The notes beneath the pieces are model-generated. The model made no database searches and was not told where the DNA came from. It was given only the letters and a program-made list of their open reading frames with translations. The translations under genes and the position numbers were made by a program. Below, in pieces: positions 54,336-64,000 of a DNA stretch of 64,000 bases (the stretch's first letter is position 1; every line of letters begins with the position of its first letter). Source of the DNA: Bradyrhizobium zhanjiangense. Its GTDB lineage: Bacteria; Pseudomonadota; Alphaproteobacteria; Rhizobiales; Xanthobacteraceae. The stretch is from the NCBI RefSeq assembly GCF_004114935.1, contig NZ_CP022221.1:4795001-4859000 (forward strand), given 5' to 3'.

Positions 54336-54687
54336 ACCGTGCTGGCTCGCGGACGAGTGCGTCACGGTCTCTTTGGTTCGAGAACTGCGCGGCGCCGGTC
54401 ACGACGTGCTTTACGTCGCCAAATTTGCTGCCAGTCTGAGCGACGTGGAGGTCATCGTGCTGGCGTCGCGGGAAGGGCGTCTTCTCCCCACAGCTGACAA
54501 CCATTTCGGCGAGCTTGTGTTTCGTCGCGGCCAAGCCGTTCCAGGTCTTATCCTGTTGCGCATCGATCCGGAGAATGGGCCGCTGGTACGGAAGCGGCTG
54601 CTGGAGGCCGTCGACAAGTTCGGCCAAGGGCTCTTCGGCCGCTATGTCGTGATTGATGAGGTTCGTTTTCGATCCCGTCCACTGTAG
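54268..54687 (+). CDS. DUF5615 PIN-like toxin candidate; start uncertain
   Basis: The family core is clear: LADECVTVSLVRELRGAGHD, VLASREGRLLPTADNHFGEL and VPGLILLRIDPENG. PIN-like nuclease acidic residues lie at ADE (near residue 28), Asp in TADNH and Glu in the C-terminus. The family's start normally sits a few codons before LADE, but no ATG, GTG or TTG occurs there in frame; the nearest ATG (54,268) overlaps the antitoxin by 68 bases. Either an unusual start is used or the coding start has been disrupted. The gene may be a toxin with ribonuclease activity. Confidence 0.7.
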   Translation: MISGRPRRSQPTIWLTKTSFIAEPCWLADECVTVSLVRELRGAGHDVLYVAKFAASLSDVEVIVLASREGRLLPTADNHFGELVFRRGQAVPGLILLRIDPENGPLVRKRLLEAVDKFGQGLFGRYVVIDEVRFRSRPL

Positions 54688-54705
54688 TGCCGCACCGGGA
54701 GTGAG

Positions 54706-55029
54706 TCACCGCAATTTGCGGACATGAACATTGATATCGATATCGATGTTGCTGACGCAAGTCTGAGTGGTCCGATGTGAGCCGCCCTCGTGCCAATGGC
54801 CGTCGCGCGCTCGGGCACCGCTGACATTGGCCAGCTTCAGGCAGCGCCATTGCGGCAACGGCCCGCTGCTTTCGCCAGAAAACTGCCAAGCGAGCACAGT
54901 TTCTTCACCGCGTTTGTTGGTGCCGATGATATGCGGACAGAGCTCGCGGTATCGCCCCTCGTAGACGCAGGTCACCTGCTGTTCCACAAGGATGGCGTTG
55001 CGGAAGAGCGTGTAGGTTTGGTTAGGCAT
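54706..55029 (-). CDS. Small hypothetical protein, 107 residues
   Basis: GGAGGAAG just upstream of the ATG at 55,029 supports the start. The sequence MPNQTYTLFRNAILVEQQVT, YEGRYRELCPHIIGTNKRGE and QFSGESSGPLPQWRCLKLAN suggests the WYL-like/OB-type small domain found in isolated rhizobial proteins; a firm family was not recognised. The C-terminal SNIDIDINVHVRKLR is regular. It lies opposite to the toxin and KptA-like genes, starting 72 bases before the latter. Confidence 0.62.
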   Translation of the reverse strand: MPNQTYTLFRNAILVEQQVTCVYEGRYRELCPHIIGTNKRGEETVLAWQFSGESSGPLPQWRCLKLANVSGARARDGHWHEGGSHRTTQTCVSNIDIDINVHVRKLR

Positions 55030-55101
55030 CGCTTCCTCCAGATCGATCATCTGGTCTTGTCGAATACTTAAATTTAGAGGTAGGGGATTGGAAGGGAAGC
55101 C

Positions 55102-55482
55102 ATGCCGATCGATGACGTCCAGCTCAGCAAGTTTCTGAGCCTCGTCCGGCACCATAAGCCTGATGTGATCGGGCTTGTGCTGGATTCGCAGGGATGGGCC
55201 GGTATCGACGACCCACTCGTCAAGGCGAATGCCGCTGGCACGAAGTTTGGCCGTGAGGATCTGCTGCGCATCGTCGCAGAGAGCGACAAAAAGCGATTTT
55301 CTCTGTCACCAGATGCCGACCGCATTCGTGCTGCGGGGCAGCGCCATGGAAAGCCTCATATCTTCAAGGTCGATGCTGCCGTCATGCACGCGCGCGGTTT
55401 CAAGTTTTGTCGCGCTGACAATGGAGTATGGCTAACCGATACCGTCCCACCAGAGTACCTGGTGCCGGTTACGAACGAATAA
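55102..55482 (+). pseudogene. kptA: KptA/Tpt1-like RNA 2'-phosphotransferase with an internal deletion
   Basis: The 126-residue frame has both ends of the family: LSKFLSLVRHHKPDVIGLVL, GTKFGREDLLRIVAESDKKR and FSLSPDADRIRAA at the front, then GQRHGKPHIFKVDAAVMHAR, RADNGVWLTDTVPPEYL at the end. The usual length is about 180 residues. The middle 50-60 residues, normally carrying the QGHS motif, LYHGT and the second half of the active-site Arg/His set, are missing, and RIRAA is joined directly to GQRHGKP in frame. The protein should not transfer 2'-phosphate to NAD. It may be a decayed gene that remains open. Confidence 0.75.
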
Positions 55483-55506
55483 CGCGAAGAGGTAGCGGAG
55501 CTGGCT

Positions 55507-58488
<2,982 letters not shown>

Positions 58489-58585
58489 CCCGGTGGTCCT
58501 CAAGGAATCCAAAGACGCGCGATCGCGCCAATGCAAAAGGCGCGCTTCGCCCGGAACCGGGATCGGCGCCGCTGGGTATGGCAGC

Positions 58586-58600
58586 GAACGTAGGAAGAAC
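58586..58600 (-). promoter_or_regulatory. LexA (SOS) box upstream of uvrA
   Basis: GAAC GTAGGAA GAAC is an exact match to the alphaproteobacterial SOS operator (GAAC-N7-GAAC on this strand, GTTC-N7-GTTC on the other). It lies 98 bases before the uvrA start, consistent with LexA repression and DNA-damage induction of uvrA. Confidence 0.85.
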
Positions 58601-58701
58601 GGGCGCGGATTTCCAGTGGCCTTTGCGAATCGTCAACGGATTGTTGGCGCGCTGGCGGCATCTGGCAGCAGGAGCGGCGGAACTGCGGGGAACGGCTCTA
58701 C

Positions 58702-58730
58702 AAACAAAAAGGCCGGCGCGAGGCCGGCCT
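58702..58730 (-). terminator. Rho-independent terminator after the 225-residue porin gene
   Basis: Read on the minus strand, AGGCCGGC-CTCGC-GCCGGCCT is followed by TTTTTGTTTG. It lies 44 bases after the stop of the porin at 58,774. Confidence 0.85.
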
Positions 58731-58773
58731 CTCGTGACGATGTGACGTCGGTCGCGAAGATCAGTACTTCAGA

Positions 58774-59451
58774 TCAGTACTTGGCGACGACCGGGCCGCC
58801 GAAGTGATAGTTCACGCCAACCTGCACGGTGTGGAAGTTGATCGTGCCGGACGCCAGCGGAGTGCCGAGGTTGGAGAAGTAGTTCTCGCTGCCGAGGCTG
58901 CGATAGAGGTACTCGCCCTTGACCGACCACTGCGGAGCGAAGAACGCTTCGACGCCCGCACCGACGGTCCAGCCGGAGTGCCACTTGCTGTCGGAGACGC
59001 TCACGCCCAGCGCGCTGAGGGTGATCTTGTTGTCGATCCAGGCGTAACCACCGGTCCCGTAGAACAGGAAGTTATTGACGGCCCAGCCGATACGGCCACG
59101 CACTGTGCCCAGCGCATCGGTCTTGGAAGCCACGGTGATGCCAAGCGCGGTCGCCGAAGCGTTGACGTCAGCCCAGGCGCCATCCGCCTCGATGCCGAAC
59201 ACGACGTTGCCGGTCTGCCAGTTGTAGCCGGCGGTGCCGCCGACGAAGCCGCCCTGCATCTTCGGGTCGGTCGAAGTAGCTTCCCAAGCGCCGCCGCCGA
59301 CGACACCGAGATAGAAGCCGGTCCAGTTGTAAACAGCAACCGGAGCGATCGGCGCCTTGGTGTAGGGGCGGGCTGCGAGATCAGCGGCCGAAGCCGGAGC
59401 AGCGAGAGCGAACAAACAGGCCGAAGCCAACAAAACCTTCTTCATCTTCAA
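58774..59451 (-). CDS. Outer-membrane beta-barrel protein (Omp25/RopB-like), intact
   Basis: The 225-residue protein has a signal peptide ([19 protein letters not shown]) then the [13 protein letters not shown] junction, eight-stranded-barrel-type repeats ([52 protein letters not shown]) and the C-terminal [12 protein letters not shown] ending with an aromatic. It belongs to the same family as the frameshifted copy at 1,607-2,361 and the copy at 59,679, but is the shorter type. Such proteins are abundant surface components of rhizobia. A rho-independent terminator follows. Confidence 0.92.
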   Translation of the reverse strand: MKMKKVLLASACLFALAAPASAADLAARPYTKAPIAPVAVYNWTGFYLGVVGGGAWEATSTDPKMQGGFVGGTAGYNWQTGNVVFGIEADGAWADVNASATALGITVASKTDALGTVRGRIGWAVNNFLFYGTGGYAWIDNKITLSALGVSVSDSKWHSGWTVGAGVEAFFAPQWSVKGEYLYRSLGSENYFSNLGTPLASGTINFHTVQVGVNYHFGGPVVAKY

Positions 59452-59678
59452 TCTAATCCCAGTCCCAGTTTCTGTTGTTGCCTTCCATGCCGGAAGGGCA
59501 GCGGACTCAACGGCCCAACTAATGCCGTGCTTACACCACTAAAGCCGCAAGTTGTGTCTCCGAAAAGCCACAACAGCCCCCAAAACGTGGCAAGTGCCGA
59601 CCTATTGTTCCGGAGAGCACGCAAGCAAAAGGCCGGCGCGAGGCCGGCCTTCAATCTCTCAGTGATATCAGGTAGATA
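59452..59678. other. Short intergenic region with a terminator between the two porins
   Basis: About 225 bases. It holds the promoter of the 225-residue porin and the terminator (59,627) of the following one. No gene. Confidence 0.5.
59627..59651 (-). terminator. Rho-independent terminator after the 256-residue porin gene
   Basis: Minus strand: AAGGCCGGC-CTCGC-GCCGGCCTT then TTGC. The stem and loop are identical in sequence to the terminator at 58,702, so these two paralogue genes share a terminator as well as a protein family. Confidence 0.85.
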
Positions 59679-60449
59679 TCAGTATTTTGCGATGAGCGGA
59701 CCGCCCCAACGGTAGTTCACGCGGATCAAGCCGATATCGACATCCTGGCTGATGCGCTCGGAGCGTGTGACGACACCGAGCGGGGCAGTGACAAAATTGC
59801 CGGACCCGGTGAAGTTGATCGTGCGGTTGCCGAGGAAGATGTGATCGTACTCGAAGCCGACCGACCAGTTCGGCGCGAATCCGAACTCGATGCCCGCACC
59901 CACCGTGCCGCCCCAACGGGTCTCGTTGGCCCGGTCGAACTCGAGGCCTGTCGCCAAATCGTAGGTCCGATAGCGATCACCGACAACGGCGCCGCCGCCC
60001 TTCACGTAGAGCAGCACGTTGTTCCAGGCGTAGCCGACCTGGCCGGTGATCAAACCGAACGAGTCGATCTTCGAGCGGTTGCGAAGGGCGAACAGCGCGC
60101 TGACATTGTCGCCAGAAAAGTCGGCCCAGTTGCCCTGGCCCTCGACGCCGAACACCCAATTGGCCGACTGCCAGCGATAGCCAACCTGGCCACCGACCGT
60201 GCCGCCCGTCGCGTTGTGGCAGCCTTCGCCGACCAGAGTGCCGGTCACAGGCGTCACGAAGTCCCAGCACTTGTGGCTGGTGCCGCCGCCGCCGTTGATA
60301 CCGATGTAGAAGCCGCTCCAGTCGTAGATGGCGGCGACCATCGGCGGCGGAGCTTTGGTGAAGGGACGCGCAGCGAGATCTGCCGCACTTGCAGGAGCCG
60401 ACAGGCCCAACGCGATTGCACCGATTGCACCATACAGAAGCTTATTCAT
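59679..60449 (-). CDS. Outer-membrane beta-barrel protein (Omp25/RopB-like), long type, intact
   Basis: GGGGAGA just upstream fixes the ATG at 60,449. The 256 residues have a signal peptide (KLLYGAIGAIALGLSAPASA), the [13 protein letters not shown] junction, and NGGGGTSHKCWDFVTPVTG, GGTVGGQVGYRWQSANWVFG, WNNVLLYVKGGGAVVGDRYR and NYRWGGPLIAKY. It is the intact counterpart of the frameshifted gene at 1,607-2,361, which shares nearly every block. The N-terminal Cys pair (CWD, CHN) is conserved in both. Confidence 0.93.
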   Translation of the reverse strand: MNKLLYGAIGAIALGLSAPASAADLAARPFTKAPPPMVAAIYDWSGFYIGINGGGGTSHKCWDFVTPVTGTLVGEGCHNATGGTVGGQVGYRWQSANWVFGVEGQGNWADFSGDNVSALFALRNRSKIDSFGLITGQVGYAWNNVLLYVKGGGAVVGDRYRTYDLATGLEFDRANETRWGGTVGAGIEFGFAPNWSVGFEYDHIFLGNRTINFTGSGNFVTAPLGVVTRSERISQDVDIGLIRVNYRWGGPLIAKY

Positions 60450-60898
60450 TGCAGTCTCCCCAGTTTCGTCCGCTTCTCGAACTCCCCGAAGCGGTTGATC
60501 AGGCGCGACGCCCATATGAACTAAGTCCGGCTCAACCGTAGCCTAGGGAGTGGGCAATGTCCGTCTCCGAAATGCCACACTCGCAAACCGATTGAACCAA
60601 GTGCAACTTGATGAATGTTAAGTAGTTTTTACCGTCTCTCGGGAACCCAAAAAGTTCCATCCGGAGGCTGCCTTTTTCATCGCCAATCGTGACCGGACTC
60701 GGCCCGATATCCGCCCGATCGCCACAAAGAACAAATCTGGAACGAAGCGGATGGCGATGCTATATGTGGGGATAACCTTGGGGGTGATGGGCTGAGCGGC
60801 GTCCGTAAGCGTATAGGTCGCCTCAACAGGGCGGCGGAGGAACGCGGGGAGCGGACTTTCGCCTTTGAAATTCAGTGGCATTGGAGTGGAGAGCGGCG
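60450..60898. other. Intergenic region upstream of ssb
   Basis: About 450 bases without a gene. It holds the porin promoter on the left, the short inverted repeat GGAAC-N7-GTTCC (60,642-60,658) and the LexA box at 60,729. The ssb promoter should lie near that box. Confidence 0.5.
60729..60743 (+). promoter_or_regulatory. LexA (SOS) box upstream of ssb
   Basis: GAAC AAATCTG GAAC is an exact GAAC-N7-GAAC match, 155 bases before the ssb start. With the box near uvrA it suggests both repair genes are damage-inducible. The distance to the start is long, so a leader or a second promoter may exist. Confidence 0.75.
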
Positions 60899-61393
60899 AT
60901 GGCGGGAAGCGTCAACAAGGTCATTCTGGTTGGAAATCTCGGCAAGGATCCCGAAATCCGCCGCACCCAGGACGGGCGGCCGATCGCGAATTTGAGCATC
61001 GCCACCTCGGATACCTGGCGCGACAAGAATACCGGCGAGCGCAAGGAAAAGACCGAGTGGCATCGCGTCGTGATCTTCAATGAAGGGTTGTGCAAGGTCG
61101 CCGAGCAGTACCTGAAGAAGGGCGCCAAGGTCTACATCGAGGGCGCGCTCCAGACCCGCAAATGGACCGACCAGAGCGGCGTCGAGAAATACTCGACCGA
61201 GGTCGTGCTCCAGGGCTTCAACTCGACGCTGACGATGCTCGACGGCCGCGGTGGCGGCGGAGGAGGCGGCAGCTTCGGTGATGAGCCGGGCGGCGATTTC
61301 GGCTCCTCCGGTCCCGTCAGCAGCGCACCGCGCCGTCCTGTTGCCGCCGGCGGCGGTCGCAACAGCGACATGGATGACGATATCCCGTTCTGA
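60899..61393 (+). CDS. ssb: Single-stranded DNA-binding protein
   Basis: The ATG at 60,899 gives [20 protein letters not shown]. The 164-residue protein has the OB-fold (about 1-110) with [20 protein letters not shown] and [17 protein letters not shown], a Gly-rich linker (about 115-150, [13 protein letters not shown]) and the acidic tip DMDDDIPF that docks replication and repair partners. It coats single-stranded DNA in replication, repair and recombination. A hairpin follows the stop. The LexA box upstream fits its SOS link. Confidence 0.95.
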   Translation: MAGSVNKVILVGNLGKDPEIRRTQDGRPIANLSIATSDTWRDKNTGERKEKTEWHRVVIFNEGLCKVAEQYLKKGAKVYIEGALQTRKWTDQSGVEKYSTEVVLQGFNSTLTMLDGRGGGGGGGSFGDEPGGDFGSSGPVSSAPRRPVAAGGGRNSDMDDDIPF

Positions 61394-61477
61394 GAACACG
61401 GATCGCGCGGCCAAGGCGCATCGCCTGATCGCGCCGCGCCGGGTGTGTCGTGTCAGCAATTCCTACTAATCGGCGGG

Positions 61478-61504
61478 GCGGGCTCGGATTTTCCGGGCCC
61501 GCTT
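61478..61504 (+). terminator. Hairpin after ssb
   Basis: GCGGGCTCGG and CCGGGCCCGC pair with one G-T wobble around a short ATTTT loop, followed by TTC. It would end the ssb transcript before gyrA. Confidence 0.6.
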
Positions 61505-61753
61505 CATGTTCGACGTGAGCTCGGACTTCACATGGGCAAACCGTCTGACAGGGGCCCGCTCGCGGCGCGGTTTTCCAGGCGCGTGAGGTCATTTTGGAGG
61601 GGCGATTCCGGGCCTCTCGGAAGCAGCGCTCAGAAGGGCTTAAGTTGTTGGAAAAATAGGCGGAAAAATCGCTTGCCAGGGCCCTCGCGAGGGTGGTTAT
61701 CCGGCCCCCGATGCGCTATATGATTCCCAGATAAAACCTCACCGGATTTCCCC

Positions 61754-64000
61754 TTGGCTGACGACGATAACAAGCCCGGCGACCAGCCGGCGCAACCCTC
61801 GGACATTCGCCCCGTCTCCATCCTCGACGAGATGAAGAAGTCCTATCTCGATTACGCCATGAGCGTGATCGTGTCGCGCGCGCTGCCCGATGCGCGCGAC
61901 GGCCTGAAGCCGGTGCATCGCCGCATCCTGTTCTCGATGAACGAGGAAGGCTACACGCCGGACAAGAAGCACAAGAAGTCGGCCGGTATCGTCGGCGACG
62001 TCATGGGCCAATACCATCCGCATGGCGACCAGGCGATCTACGACGCGCTGGTGCGCATGGCCCAGCCTTTCTCGATGCGCGAACTGCTGGTGGACGGGCA
62101 GGGCAATTTCGGCTCGGTCGACGGCGATCCGCCGGCGGCGATGCGCTACACCGAGTCGCGCCTGACCAAGATCGCGCTGAAGCTGCTCGACGACATCGAC
62201 AACGAGACCGTCGACTTCCAGGACAATTACGACGGCTCGACCAAGGAACCGGTGGTCCTGCCGGCGCGGTTCCCGAACCTGCTGGTCAACGGCGCCGGCG
62301 GCATCGCGGTCGGCATGGCCACCAACATCCCGCCGCACAATCTCGGCGAGGTCATTGATGCCTGCCTGGCGTTGATCGACAATCCGTCGCTGACCATCGA
62401 CGAGCTCAACAACATCATCCCGGGCCCGGATTTTCCGACCGGCGGCATCATCCTGGGCCGCCAGGGCATCCGCAGCGCCTACCATCTCGGCCGCGGCTCC
62501 ATCGTGATGCGCGGCAAGGTCACGTTCGAGACGATCCGCAAGGAGCGCGAGGCGATCGTCATCACCGAGATCCCGTATCAGGTGAACAAGGCGACGATGG
62601 TCGAGCGCATCGCCGAGCTCTACAAGGAAAAGAAGATCGAGGGCATCTCCGATCTGCGTGACGAGTCCGACCGCGAGGGCTATCGCGTCGTCATCGAGCT
62701 CAAGCGCGATGCCGTGCCCGACGTGGTGCTGAATCAGCTCTACAAGTTCACGCCGCTGCAGACGAGTTTCGGCGTCAACGCCGTCGCGCTCGATTCCGGC
62801 CGTCCGCAGACGATGAACCTAAAGGATATGCTGACGATCTTCGTCGGCTTCCGCGAGCAGGTCGTCACGCGCCGGACCAAGTACAAGCTGCGCAAGGCGC
62901 GCGAGCGCGCGCATGAGCAGGTCGGCCTCGCCATCGCGGTCGCCAACATCGACGAGATCATCAAGGTCATCCGCACTTCGCCGACGCCGGCGGCTGCGCG
63001 CGACACCCTGATGACGCGCGACTGGCCGGCGCGCGACGTCGAGGACATCATCACGCTGATCGACGATCCGCGCCACCGCATCAACGCAGACGGCACCATC
63101 CGCCTGTCGCTGGATCAGGCCAAGGCCATCCTGGAACTGCGCCTGGCACGTCTCACTGCACTCGGCCGCGACGAGATCGGCGACGAGCTGTCAAAACTCG
63201 CCGGCGAGATCGGCGACTATCTCGATATCCTGCGCTCGCGCGCCCGCATTCTCGAGATTATCAAGACCGAGCTCGCCGAGGTGAAGGCCGAGTTCGCCAC
63301 GCCGCGCCGCACCGTGATCATGGAGCAGGAAGGCGAGGTCGAGGACGAGGACCTGATCCAGCGCGAGGACATGGTCGTCACCGTCTCCCACGCCGGCTAC
63401 GTCAAGCGCGTGCCGCTGTCGGCCTACCGAGCGCAGCGCCGCGGCGGCAAGGGCCGCGCCGGCATGCAGACCCGCGACGAGGATTTCGTCAGCCGCCTGT
63501 TCGTGGCCTCCACGCACACGCCGGTGCTGTTCTTCTCCTCGCGCGGCCAGGTCTACAAGGAAAAGGTCTGGCGCTTGCCGATGGCTGCGCCGAACGCGCG
63601 CGGCAAGGCGCTGATCAACATCCTGCCGCTGGAGCAGGGCGAGCGCATCACCACCATCATGCCGCTGCCCGAGGATGAGTCGACCTGGGGCAACCTCGAC
63701 GTGATGTTCGCCACGACAGGCGGCAACGTGCGGCGCAACAAGCTGTCCGACTTCGTCGACGTCCGCCGTTCCGGCATCATCGCGATGAAGCTCGACGACA
63801 ACGAGGCGATCGTCGACGTGCAGATCTGCACCGAGCGCGACGACGTGCTGCTGACCGCTGCCGGCGGCCAGTGCATCCGCTTCCCCGTCACCGACGTGCG
63901 CGTGTTCACCGGGCGCACCTCGATGGGCGTGCGCGGCGTCGCGCTTGGCGAGGGCGACAAGGTGATTTCGCTGGCGATCCTGCGCCATGTCGAGACCACC
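61754..64000 (+). CDS. gyrA: DNA gyrase subunit A, C-terminus cut by the window edge
   Basis: Translation is taken from a TTG at 61,754, giving [10 protein letters not shown] and then the conserved [20 protein letters not shown]. The 749 codons present contain the breakage-reunion domain with the catalytic Tyr132 (AAMRYTE), the quinolone-resistance region [11 protein letters not shown], and the gyrase-specific GyrA box QRRGGKGR near 560, which separates it from ParC. The position of E. coli Ser83 is Gln93 here, and Asp87 is Asp97. The enzyme introduces negative supercoils with GyrB. The frame is open to the end of the window. Confidence 0.95.
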   Translation, partial: MADDDNKPGDQPAQPSDIRPVSILDEMKKSYLDYAMSVIVSRALPDARDGLKPVHRRILFSMNEEGYTPDKKHKKSAGIVGDVMGQYHPHGDQAIYDALVRMAQPFSMRELLVDGQGNFGSVDGDPPAAMRYTESRLTKIALKLLDDIDNETVDFQDNYDGSTKEPVVLPARFPNLLVNGAGGIAVGMATNIPPHNLGEVIDACLALIDNPSLTIDELNNIIPGPDFPTGGIILGRQGIRSAYHLGRGSIVMRGKVTFETIRKEREAIVITEIPYQVNKATMVERIAELYKEKKIEGISDLRDESDREGYRVVIELKRDAVPDVVLNQLYKFTPLQTSFGVNAVALDSGRPQTMNLKDMLTIFVGFREQVVTRRTKYKLRKARERAHEQVGLAIAVANIDEIIKVIRTSPTPAAARDTLMTRDWPARDVEDIITLIDDPRHRINADGTIRLSLDQAKAILELRLARLTALGRDEIGDELSKLAGEIGDYLDILRSRARILEIIKTELAEVKAEFATPRRTVIMEQEGEVEDEDLIQREDMVVTVSHAGYVKRVPLSAYRAQRRGGKGRAGMQTRDEDFVSRLFVASTHTPVLFFSSRGQVYKEKVWRLPMAAPNARGKALINILPLEQGERITTIMPLPEDESTWGNLDVMFATTGGNVRRNKLSDFVDVRRSGIIAMKLDDNEAIVDVQICTERDDVLLTAAGGQCIRFPVTDVRVFTGRTSMGVRGVALGEGDKVISLAILRHVETT

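Noticed and set aside
60642..60658. GGAAC-N7-GTTCC as an EcfG or LexA site
   Set aside because: It is an inverted repeat, not the direct GAAC-N7-GAAC of LexA, and no GTT element at the right distance for an EcfG promoter was found.

Overview
The window looks like a chromosomal segment of a Bradyrhizobium-type alphaproteobacterium (Nitrobacteraceae). The evidence is high GC content, the Omp25/RopB-like porins with the [13 protein letters not shown] signal-peptide junction, the alphaproteobacterial LexA operator GAAC-N7-GAAC, an ExoR homologue, the SurE/Pcm/LytM and YajC/SecDF gene order, and dispersed palindromic repeat families of the kind common in this genus. No tRNA, rRNA or CRISPR array was found.

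Bases 1 to about 8,500 are accessory DNA. They hold a truncated-by-window cupin gene, remnants of a thermonuclease and of an SRAP (YedK/HMCES) peptidase, a frameshifted porin, a small secreted protein, a GrlR-like protein, a single-domain response regulator, a P4-type tyrosine integrase, and an IS481-family element lying in a patch of palindromic repeats. The IS has split one of those repeats.

Bases 8,568 to 41,760 are mostly a compact housekeeping backbone. In order: ilvD-exoR, xthA, a hybrid histidine kinase, erpA, dgt-like, argS, a SPOR protein, nagZ-scpA-scpB-tatABC (cell-wall recycling, chromosome condensation, Tat export), serS, surE, a response regulator on the opposite strand, pcm, an NlpD/EnvC-like LytM lipoprotein, a DUF815 ATPase, yajC-secD-secF followed by homologues of the mitochondrial complex I assembly factors NDUFAF3 and NDUFAF6, ilvA, a class V PLP enzyme, a VOC protein, a CAP protein, an unusual kinase/adenylate-ligase-tail fusion, and trmFO.

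Bases 41,887 to 53,240 carry small and envelope genes (DUF1127, MltB, DUF2189, DUF3597, GNAT, SPW, a lipoprotein), an acyl-CoA synthetase followed by a two-domain PCC/DUF296 protein, a lone AAA ATPase, a second cluster of dispersed repeats, and a MxaD-like SRPBCC/beta-propeller pair.

Bases 53,248 to 64,000 contain a HAD phosphatase whose last codons come from a repeat, a DUF433/DUF5615 toxin-antitoxin-like pair, an internally deleted KptA RNA 2'-phosphotransferase, uvrA and ssb (each with a perfect LexA box upstream), two intact porins with matching terminators, and the first 749 codons of gyrA. GyrA has Gln at the position of E. coli Ser83.

The least ordinary items are the kinase/AMP-binding-C fusion, the deleted KptA, the SecDF-linked complex I assembly pair, the PCC protein next to an acyl-CoA synthetase, and the modular repeat patches. 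No clearly new multi-gene defence or biosynthetic system is visible.
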